Position numbers and translations under genes: made by a program. Shown piece after piece: positions 25,776-32,459 of a stretch of 35,848 nucleotides of DNA (its first letter is position 1; each line of letters opens with the position of its first letter). Below the pieces are notes generated by a model. That model worked only from the letters and a program-made list of their open reading frames with translations. It was not told the DNA's origin and searched no databases. This DNA comes from Chloroflexota bacterium (GTDB lineage Bacteria; Chloroflexota; Anaerolineae; Aggregatilineales; UBA2796): assembly GCA_021325095.1 (NCBI GenBank), contig JAJPHV010000013.1, forward strand, positions 1-35,848, given 5' to 3'.

Positions 25776-26588
25776 ATGACATTCCCCGTTCATCCGATGG
25801 ATGAAACCAATGACGATGCCCCGGTTGGGCATGTCCTGAGCCGCCGTGAAGTCCTGGCCTTCCTGGGCACGGCAGGTGTAGCGCTCTTTGTTGGCCGCGA
25901 TTTCATGCAAGGAACTGGCACACCGACACCGGCGGCGACTCAAGCGGCGGGCGCAACGCCCACCGCCACCTCGATCCCGGCTTGCGTGGTACGCCCGGAA
26001 ATGACCGAGGGGCCGTACTTCGTGGACGAGATGTTGAAGCGTGTCGATATTCGCACTGATCCCTCGGACAATTCGGTGAAGGAAGGCGTGCCACTGCACC
26101 TGACGTTTCGGGTCTCGCAGATCGATTCGAGTGCCTGCAAACCACTGGAAGGGGCGCAGGTGGACATCTGGCATTGCGACGCGCTGGGGCACTACTCAGA
26201 CGTGCAGGCCGAGAACACAGTGGGCAAGAAGTACCTGCGCGGCTACCAGATGACGGACGCCTCCGGGATTGCCGAATTCCAGACGATTTACCCCGGCTGG
26301 TATCGCGGGCGGACGGTGCACATCCACTTCAAAATCCGCAAGAACACGACCACGAATAAAGCCTTCGAATTCACGTCGCAACTTTTCTTTGACGACGAAC
26401 AGTCTGCTGAAATCTTCAAACTGGCTCCCTATAACCAGAAGGGCAAGCAGGATACCCCGAATGCCAGGGATGGCATTTACCGGGATGGCGGCGAGCAACT
26501 GCTCCTGACGCTGGTCAAGGATGCGAAGGGCGAAGGTTACAACGCCACCTTCGATATCGGCCTGAACATGGTGCAGCTAGGGAAGTAA
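25776..26588 (+). CDS. Exported intradiol ring-cleavage dioxygenase-like protein
   Basis: This is a homologue of catechol and protocatechuate 3,4-dioxygenases, non-heme iron enzymes that open aromatic rings between two hydroxyls. The 270-residue protein has a twin-arginine-type signal (SRREVLAFLG then a hydrophobic run, about 22-40) and a Thr/Pro/Ala-rich linker (47-68), so it is probably exported folded, with its cofactor. The catalytic domain has GPYFVDE, Tyr140 in GHYSDV, Tyr176 in YPGWY, and His182 and His184 in VHIHF, giving the full two-Tyr two-His iron set. It stands alone, with no aromatic pathway genes nearby, so its substrate is open. Its end overlaps the convergent PIN gene by 12 bases. 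The ATG at 25776 has a weak ribosome-binding site; an ATG at 25797 is an alternative. Confidence 0.88.
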   Translation: MTFPVHPMDETNDDAPVGHVLSRREVLAFLGTAGVALFVGRDFMQGTGTPTPAATQAAGATPTATSIPACVVRPEMTEGPYFVDEMLKRVDIRTDPSDNSVKEGVPLHLTFRVSQIDSSACKPLEGAQVDIWHCDALGHYSDVQAENTVGKKYLRGYQMTDASGIAEFQTIYPGWYRGRTVHIHFKIRKNTTTNKAFEFTSQLFFDDEQSAEIFKLAPYNQKGKQDTPNARDGIYRDGGEQLLLTLVKDAKGEGYNATFDIGLNMVQLGK

Positions 26589-26993
26589 CTCCAGATATTC
26601 GCAATGGGCTGGCCGCACAATACTGAAGTCGCGCCGATCAAAAGTCAGCACTTGTTTGATGTTCAAGCGCTCGGCCAGCGCCATTAGTGCACAGTCCACA
26701 AAATCTAATTCGGCACTGGCATAGGTGCGCATAATGGCCTCTGCCCGTTGGACATCACGAAGTAGCAATCCTACCGGTTCGACCCCTGCCGCTACGAAGT
26801 TCCTCAAAAACGCACTCACAGCAGGGGTTCCACCGGCGCGCCGAAACAAAAACGCAACCTCCGGCAGTATGACACCGGGAACAACGGGGCGTGCTACAGT
26901 CCGTTGGCTGAATGCGAGAGCCTGGACGTGCTTCTGGTCTTTAGTGCTGTACAGCGCGTACACAAAGCTGCTATCGACTGGGATTTCACTCAT
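26577..26993 (-). CDS. PIN-domain toxin, VapC family
   Basis: VapC toxins are small Mg-dependent ribonucleases that usually cut tRNA or rRNA when released from their antitoxin. The 138-residue protein has the PIN acidic set: Asp7 (PVDSSFVYAL), Glu45 (LPEVAFLF), Asp97 and Asp100 (LDFVDCAL), and Asp119 or Asp122 (TFDRRDFS). Its start overlaps the antitoxin stop by eight bases, the normal toxin-after-antitoxin order, which keeps antitoxin made first. Its 3' end overlaps the convergent dioxygenase-like gene by 12 bases. Confidence 0.9.
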   Translation of the reverse strand: MSEIPVDSSFVYALYSTKDQKHVQALAFSQRTVARPVVPGVILPEVAFLFRRAGGTPAVSAFLRNFVAAGVEPVGLLLRDVQRAEAIMRTYASAELDFVDCALMALAERLNIKQVLTFDRRDFSIVRPAHCEYLELLP

Positions 26994-27294
26994 GCGAGGC
27001 GTCGTCCGGGGTGGCCCGGCGCTTCAACAGATATTCCGTATACTCGGTGCGCAGGATGTCACGGCTGCGCTCCGCTATATCCGTCGCTGCAACCTCGATA
27101 GGATTTCTCGTCGCTAGCCAGGCCATGCGTGCCAGCGAGCCAGGTGGTGGCTCTCCACCGGGCATCTCCTTGTCCTGGCTCTGCGCATAAGTGTCGAGCG
27201 CTTCTTCAATGATTTCTTCTATTGTCTGATGCTTATCTTGCGCAAGCTGTTGCAGCCGCTCGGCCACTTTGCCTGTGATGGTTATGTCAGTCAT
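26986..27294 (-). CDS. Antitoxin of the VapBC-type pair
   Basis: This is a small protein expected to bind and silence the downstream PIN toxin and to repress the pair's promoter. The 102-residue protein starts ITITGKVAERLQQLAQDKHQ, then TIEEIIEEALDTYAQSQ: a short strand followed by two helices, as in ribbon-helix-helix DNA-binding antitoxins. The remaining part, after a Pro/Gly-rich linker (residues 45-52), should contact the toxin. The family name is not certain; the pairing rests on size, order and the eight-base overlap with the toxin gene. Confidence 0.8.
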   Translation of the reverse strand: MTDITITGKVAERLQQLAQDKHQTIEEIIEEALDTYAQSQDKEMPGGEPPPGSLARMAWLATRNPIEVAATDIAERSRDILRTEYTEYLLKRRATPDDASHE

Positions 27295-27327
27295 TGCTCC
27301 TACTCCTCACACGCAATTATAGCAACT

Positions 27328-28029
27328 CTACGGTGCGGCTTTCACTCGCGTATTCAGGAGATGGCCGTCGCGCAGTTCGTGGACAATATCGGCCTCGCGC
27401 ATGACCTGCGGATCGTGGCTGACGATCACGACGGTGATGGCCCGCTCCGTCACGAGCCGCCGCAGCAGATCGAGGATGCGCCGCCCGGTCTGGCTGTCAA
27501 GCTGCCCCGTCGGCTCGTCGGCCAGCACGATCTGTGGACGTGCGGCCAGCGCCCGCGCAATGGCGACGCGCTGCTGCTCGCCGCCGCTCAGTTCGTAGGG
27601 GCGATGGCGGGCACGGCGCGTCAGCCCGACCCAATCCAGCGCCTCGGCGACGCGCGCCTCACGCGCCTGGCGATCCAGGTGGCGCATTCGCAGCGGCACG
27701 CTCACGTTTTCTGCCGCCGTCAGCAGTGGCAGCAAGCCAAAACTCTGGAAGATAAAGCCGAGCGTTTCCCGGCGCAGGGCCAGTTTCGCCGTTTCATCCA
27801 TCTCGTCTAGTCGTCGGCCAAGAACCCAAACATGGCCGTGAGTGGGTGTGTCCAGCCCGGCGATCAGATTGAGCAATGTGGTTTTGCCGCTGCCGGAGCG
27901 CCCGACGATGGCCGTCATCTGCTGCGGCCAGATGTCCAGGGTAACGTTGTTGATGGCGTGAACATCTTCGCTGCCCAGGCGATACACATGCTCCAGATTT
28001 TCGACACGGATGGCGGGTTCCTGACTCAT
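27328..28029 (-). CDS. ABC transporter ATP-binding protein, LolD/MacB type
   Basis: This is an ATPase that powers a FtsX-type exporter or lipoprotein mover. The 233-residue protein has Walker A GRSGSGKT (43-50), Q-loop FQSFGLL, the signature LSGGEQQ (147-153), Walker B IVLADEP (167-173) and the H-loop VSHD. The ATG at 28029 is preferred, since AGGA lies five bases upstream and the domain starts at once; an ATG at 28044 would overlap the upstream gene. It starts one base after the other ATPase's stop and forms a three-gene unit with it and the permease. Two different ATPases in one unit suggests a heterodimer. Confidence 0.93.
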   Translation of the reverse strand: MSQEPAIRVENLEHVYRLGSEDVHAINNVTLDIWPQQMTAIVGRSGSGKTTLLNLIAGLDTPTHGHVWVLGRRLDEMDETAKLALRRETLGFIFQSFGLLPLLTAAENVSVPLRMRHLDRQAREARVAEALDWVGLTRRARHRPYELSGGEQQRVAIARALAARPQIVLADEPTGQLDSQTGRRILDLLRRLVTERAITVVIVSHDPQVMREADIVHELRDGHLLNTRVKAAP

Positions 28030-28030
28030 G

Positions 28031-28906
28031 TCATTCCTGCTCATTCTTGCTATTCGGCTCGCCCGGCCACACACCGATGTGATCTTCGAGCAGCCGGACG
28101 CGAGCCAGTTCGCCCAGACCCAGCGAATCGATGTACGCCTGCGGCAGTTGCAGCCGCCCCGCTCGATCCAGGATCACGTACTCGTCCTCGCTCAGGGTCT
28201 GACCGTGTTCGTCGCGCCGCCGCAGAATCTCGATGCTGGTGCGGCCATCGCGCATCCCGACGACCCGATCCACGCGCGCGGACACGCCGACATCGTGCGT
28301 CACAACGATGACCGTCACGCCGAAATCATGGCTGAGGTCACGCATCGTCTGAAAAATCTGCTCGGCGGCCTCGCTGTCCACTTCGCCCGTCGGCTCGTCG
28401 GCCAGCAGCAGGCGCGGGCGATTCGCCATCCCCACTGCAATCGCTACCCGCTGCTGTTCGCCACCGGACAGCCGATCCGGGCGGTGATCGAGCCGGTGGC
28501 CGAGTCCGACGCGATCCAGCAATTCGCGGGCACGAAGGCGGCGTTCACGGCTGGGTACGCCGTTCAGCGCCATCGGCAGTTCGACGTTTTCCTGCGCGGT
28601 CAGGTAGCCAAGCAAATTGCGTGCCGTCTGCTGCCAGACGAAACCGACCTCGCGCCGGCGGTAGGCGACCTGCTGGCGGCGGCTCATATGCAGCAGATCA
28701 TGCTCGCCGACCTGGACATGGCCCGCCGTCGGCGTATCCAGCCCGCCCAGGATGTTCATCAGCGTCGATTTGCCCGACCCGGACGGCCCGACCAGTGCCA
28801 TCATCTCGCCCGCCTGAATCTGCAAGTCCAGCCCTTGTAGGGCAACGACTTCCAGGTCGGCCACCTTGTAGATTTTGACCAGATTCTCACACTCGATAAA
28901 GCTCAT
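28031..28906 (-). CDS. ABC transporter ATP-binding protein with AbrB-like C-terminal domain
   Basis: This is the second ATPase of the FtsX-type unit. The 291-residue protein has Walker A GPSGSGKS (40-47), the signature LSGGEQQ (146-152), Walker B LLLADEP (166-172) and His194 of the H-loop. The nucleotide-binding domain ends near 220, and about 60 further residues follow. Residues 233-271 read like a SpoVT/AbrB swapped-hairpin domain: VILDRAGRLQLPQAYID, then a SLGLGE turn and ARVRLLEDHIGVW. Such domains dimerise and often bind DNA. Here it may dimerise the ATPase or sense a signal, which is inference. The start overlaps the permease stop by four bases (ATGA). Confidence 0.92.
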   Translation of the reverse strand: MSFIECENLVKIYKVADLEVVALQGLDLQIQAGEMMALVGPSGSGKSTLMNILGGLDTPTAGHVQVGEHDLLHMSRRQQVAYRRREVGFVWQQTARNLLGYLTAQENVELPMALNGVPSRERRLRARELLDRVGLGHRLDHRPDRLSGGEQQRVAIAVGMANRPRLLLADEPTGEVDSEAAEQIFQTMRDLSHDFGVTVIVVTHDVGVSARVDRVVGMRDGRTSIEILRRRDEHGQTLSEDEYVILDRAGRLQLPQAYIDSLGLGELARVRLLEDHIGVWPGEPNSKNEQE

Positions 28907-31803
28907 TCTTCACCCAACCGCAACACCTGATTGACGTTCAACTTCCTCAACCACAGGGCTGTGCCCAACAATAAGATTCCAAACCCCACGACTAACGCCA
29001 CCAGCAGCCCGATCAAACCCGGGACAGGCAATTTTAGAGTCTCCCCACCCACCAGCGCCAGAAACGGCAGAATGACGTAGGCCAGTGCCGCGCCCAATGC
29101 TACCCCGACCAGCAGCGCCGGGATGACCAGCGCCGTTTGCTCCACGACTAGCAGCGCCCACAGGTGGTTGGCATTCCAGCCCAGCGCCTGCAACACCGCG
29201 AAACCCAGGGATCGCCGCCGGGCCGTGACTGCCAGGTAGAAGCCGAAGTCCAGCAGACTGAGCAGGAGCGACACCCAGAAGCCCGCATAAAGCATCCCGG
29301 CAATGGCAGCAGGCAGGGGTTCGCGAAGCAGTTGATTATACGGCTCCCAGGCGAAAGTCACACCCGTCACGCCGGGGATTTGGCGAAGCATCGTGTCAAG
29401 CGTGGGCGCGGGCTGGCGATCCGGGATTTCGAGCCAGACCTCATTCGGTGCAACCTGATCCGGTTCAGCCACTTCCGCATTGATAAACTGCGGCACGGCG
29501 GCAGCATCCATGATCAAGAAGTGCTGGCTCGCGGACAGTGACGGGAAACTACGGGCAATGCCCACGATCCGGTAGTGGAGCAGGGTCGTCTTGTCACCTG
29601 GCAGCAGGATTTCGACCTGGCCCTTCGCGCCAACTTCGAGCGGCAATCGATCCGGGCGGGTGGCGCGCCCTTCGTCTTCAGCCATGCGCACCGACATCAC
29701 GACGGGGACCGCCAGCCGGTCAGAGCTTTGTCCGATCAGCGGCGTCACGGCCTCCGCCGTTTCGGGGAACCGTTTCGCCATGTCAGCAGGGTTCACGCCT
29801 GCGATGAAAACCTGGAAGCGGCCCGTCTTGTACTCGCTGGCAAAGCGGGTCAGGGTGGTATAGGCGGAGACGCCCGGCAGCTTCAGCCAATCGGTTTGAC
29901 CGGGTTGCCCGGCCCTGGTGTCGAAATCGATGCGCGCCGCGCCACCTGTCGCCAACCGCGCCGCCGCCCAGGTGCCCATATCGCGGGTCGCGCCGAGGGC
30001 CAGCGCTGCCGTGCCAAGCGCCAGCGTGCCGATGAGCAGCAGCACCAGTTGTGCGTAGTGGTTGGGATCGCGCTCCACGTTCCAGACGGCGAGCGGCCCG
30101 GTCAGGCTATCGCTGCGCGTCACGATCCGGCCCATCAGCCGCATCAACGATGGGAACAACCGCAGCCAGAGCAGTGCCACGCCCGTCAGCACCAGCGCCG
30201 GGCCGATCAGATTCAGCGGGTCAGCCAGCCCGCCCGCGCGGTTGGCGCTGTCCAGAATGACCTGGACCAGACGACGCGGCTCATGGGCCAGGCTGGTCAG
30301 TGTCTCGCCCAGGTCGCCGCTGACGAAAAACAGCAGCCGGGCGACAAAGCCCAGCCCGACCACGATCAGGATCAGATCGAGGCGGACGCGCGCCCAGGCC
30401 GGGTTGACGGGCGGGCGGGCTGCAATCTGCTTGAACTGGGCCAAGCTGCGCCGCGCCGCCGGAATCGCGGGGAGAGCGAGCACCAGCACGGACGCGATGG
30501 CGGCGATAGCGCTCAACTGGAAGGCGCTGGCCGGAATGCCCGATATGGGCGCAGTGCTGCCCGATGCCTGCGCCAGCGGCCCGATCCGCGTTATGGCTTG
30601 CAGCACGAGGACGGAAAGGAACGGCCCAACACCAAAACCGACCACGCCGAGCAGGAGCATGGTCAGCCCTTGCAGCGTGACAAGCTGCCGTGCACTTGCG
30701 CCCCGGCTGGACATGGAGGCCCACTCGCCCATCTGCTGTTCCAGTACCAGCCCCACCGTCGTCACCAGGTGATACAGCATCAGCACCAGGATCGCGCCGG
30801 AGAGCAGCACAACCGATCCTTCCGTGTTTGCCACACTGTCCCGATAATTGTTGAGCAGCTTGAGCAAGGGGTTGAAGTTCAACAGGCCGGGATAATCGGC
30901 GGTCAGGCGGTTGACGAGCGCGGTCAGGCGCGCTTGCACGTCCGCCACGTTATCGGCATTGATGGCCTGCGGGTTCAGCTTGATCTGCCAGGTATAGCTG
31001 TTGTTTGTGCCGCCCTGGGCGCGCGTGCTGGCCTTAGCGATCCAATCGCTGTATGCGCCCTCGGTGACGAAGAAGGCGGCGTTGTAGCTCTGCCGCCCGA
31101 TGCCGCCCTGAACCACCTCACCTGTCAGCGCGAACTCGTTGTCGATCCAGATCGGGTCGGCGGGGTTGGCTGCCTCGACGATGCCCACCACGTTCACGAC
31201 CACGCGGTTGGCCGGGCGCTCCCCGATCACGAAGCGCGTACCAAGCTGGTAGCCCGTCCGGCGCGCTACCTCCGGCGTGATGAGCGCTTCCACGTCGCCA
31301 CGTGAGTAATTGCCGACCCCTCTGGCGATCTGCTCTTCGGGCGTGCCGGCCTGACGTTCTGGTGCATCGGGCGGCGGCAGGCGATTCGGCCAGCGGCCAT
31401 CGACCAGTTTCAGCACGTCGCGCAGGTTCGAGAAGGCGTAGACCCGGTAGCCGATGGCGGATCGGGGCGTGGCCTGGGTGGTTGGCTCGCCGTAGGTAAA
31501 GTTGTAGCCACCAAAGGCTGCCGCTGACCGGGCGATGCGCACCAGCCCGGCGTTCAGCGCGCCAAGTTGCTCGTTGACCAACTGCCAGGAGTCGGGGCGA
31601 AAGGCTGTCTCGCTGACCAGCGTCAGCGCCATGTCCTGCGCATTTCCGGTAGCAAAGGCATATTGCAGACCGGACTGCACCATCGCCCGCACGTAGAGCG
31701 GCCCCAACGCGAAAAACGCCGTCACCAGGCACAGCGCCACACTCAGGACGCCCAACTGCCGCCATTCGCGGCGCGCTCGCTTGAGGATCAGGGAAAGGTT
31801 CAT
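28903..31803 (-). CDS. FtsX/MacB-type ABC transporter permease
   Basis: This is a large inner-membrane protein of about 966 residues, of the FtsX-like permease group that moves lipoproteins, peptides or drugs, or acts mechanically on the cell wall. It has a first helix near 20-40, a large extracytoplasmic region (about 45-320), a block of helices near 335-455, more helices and a second extracytoplasmic region in the middle, and a closing FtsX block (about 850-955). The duplicated layout is typical of long permeases. The ATG at 31803 is used; the codon just before it is TTG. It is the first gene of the three-gene unit with two ATPases. The cargo is not known. Confidence 0.93.
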   Translation of the reverse strand: MNLSLILKRARREWRQLGVLSVALCLVTAFFALGPLYVRAMVQSGLQYAFATGNAQDMALTLVSETAFRPDSWQLVNEQLGALNAGLVRIARSAAAFGGYNFTYGEPTTQATPRSAIGYRVYAFSNLRDVLKLVDGRWPNRLPPPDAPERQAGTPEEQIARGVGNYSRGDVEALITPEVARRTGYQLGTRFVIGERPANRVVVNVVGIVEAANPADPIWIDNEFALTGEVVQGGIGRQSYNAAFFVTEGAYSDWIAKASTRAQGGTNNSYTWQIKLNPQAINADNVADVQARLTALVNRLTADYPGLLNFNPLLKLLNNYRDSVANTEGSVVLLSGAILVLMLYHLVTTVGLVLEQQMGEWASMSSRGASARQLVTLQGLTMLLLGVVGFGVGPFLSVLVLQAITRIGPLAQASGSTAPISGIPASAFQLSAIAAIASVLVLALPAIPAARRSLAQFKQIAARPPVNPAWARVRLDLILIVVGLGFVARLLFFVSGDLGETLTSLAHEPRRLVQVILDSANRAGGLADPLNLIGPALVLTGVALLWLRLFPSLMRLMGRIVTRSDSLTGPLAVWNVERDPNHYAQLVLLLIGTLALGTAALALGATRDMGTWAAARLATGGAARIDFDTRAGQPGQTDWLKLPGVSAYTTLTRFASEYKTGRFQVFIAGVNPADMAKRFPETAEAVTPLIGQSSDRLAVPVVMSVRMAEDEGRATRPDRLPLEVGAKGQVEILLPGDKTTLLHYRIVGIARSFPSLSASQHFLIMDAAAVPQFINAEVAEPDQVAPNEVWLEIPDRQPAPTLDTMLRQIPGVTGVTFAWEPYNQLLREPLPAAIAGMLYAGFWVSLLLSLLDFGFYLAVTARRRSLGFAVLQALGWNANHLWALLVVEQTALVIPALLVGVALGAALAYVILPFLALVGGETLKLPVPGLIGLLVALVVGFGILLLGTALWLRKLNVNQVLRLGEE

Positions 31804-31823
31804 CAACAGAGGGAGCAGACAAA

Positions 31824-32072
31824 CTATGGCTCATTCGAGCGTGATCGGTCTTCGCAGATCAGGACAGTACTATCGAGCATCGCGCCATAAGTTGCATGAA
31901 GGCGTTCTTGAAGCACGTCCATCTCACGCCCAACTGCTCGGCGTTGGCACGGTCCGTCCTCTTTGGTCTGCCATGCTTCCAGCAACTGCTCAACATTGTT
32001 GAGGCCACGCAGTCGAGCCGCCCTTTCAAGTCGGCTATCGAGTGAATCAGGGATCACCAATTGGTGACTCAT
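31824..32072 (-). CDS. Orphan antitoxin-like small protein
   Basis: The 82-residue protein starts MSHQLVIPDSLDSRLERAAR, then GLNNVEQLLEAWQ, a strand-helix-helix layout similar to VapB-type antitoxins, and ends in a charged tail with MLDSTVLICEDRSRS. That tail resembles the toxin-binding end of such proteins. The ATG at 32072 is chosen, since GAGGG lies about eight bases upstream; a longer reading to 32171 runs into the transposase remnant. A toxin gene would be expected directly after it, but the ABC permease starts 20 bases later and no PIN gene is present. It is probably an antitoxin that has lost its toxin, or a stand-alone regulator. Confidence 0.6.
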   Translation of the reverse strand: MSHQLVIPDSLDSRLERAARLRGLNNVEQLLEAWQTKEDGPCQRRAVGREMDVLQERLHATYGAMLDSTVLICEDRSRSNEP

Positions 32073-32160
32073 CTCAATTCCCTCATCAATAGGCGGGGTT
32101 ATTATACCCTCGTGGGATAGGGCTGAGGAGAAAAGCCCTTGAGCCAGAAGGTGAACTCTG

Positions 32161-32383
32161 CCAAGTGTCAAAACGACAGAAGTGGGGGGAGAGCGAGGCT
32201 ACGATGCTGGTAAAAAGATGAAAGGCCGCAAACGCCACATTTGGGTGGATACGATCTTTTGCCTGGTTGGGTCGTTATCGTCGCTTGAGCAAGGATTATG
32301 AACAATTGCATGAAATCAGTGAAGGCATGCTCTTTCTGGCATCCATTCATCACCTGCTCAAACGTCTTGCGCCTGCTCACTGA
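32161..32383 (+). mobile_element. IS5-family transposase remnant, internally deleted
   Basis: From 32164 the plus strand reads [20 protein letters not shown] and on through [10 protein letters not shown], a segment typical of the IS5 family DDE transposase. It then shifts frame at about 32257 and resumes as [20 protein letters not shown] and LFLASIHHLLKRLAPAH, ending in TGA at 32381-32383, the usual C-terminus. About 80-90 residues between these parts are missing, including the catalytic Asp and Glu region, as is the N-terminal half. The element cannot move. The sequence after the stop, TTCTCAAACTGTCTCTC, may be the old right inverted repeat; no matching left end is seen. Confidence 0.85.
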
Positions 32384-32459
32384 TTCTCAAACTGTCTCTC
32401 AAGATGACATTTCAGGATTAATGGCAATCAGTTAATTGTGCCACTTCCTCGGCGCGGAG

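Noticed and set aside
29575..31305. 576-codon plus-strand open frame opposite the FtsX permease
   Set aside because: It mirrors hydrophobic codons of the permease as Gln/Arg/His-rich sequence, a known artefact of high GC.
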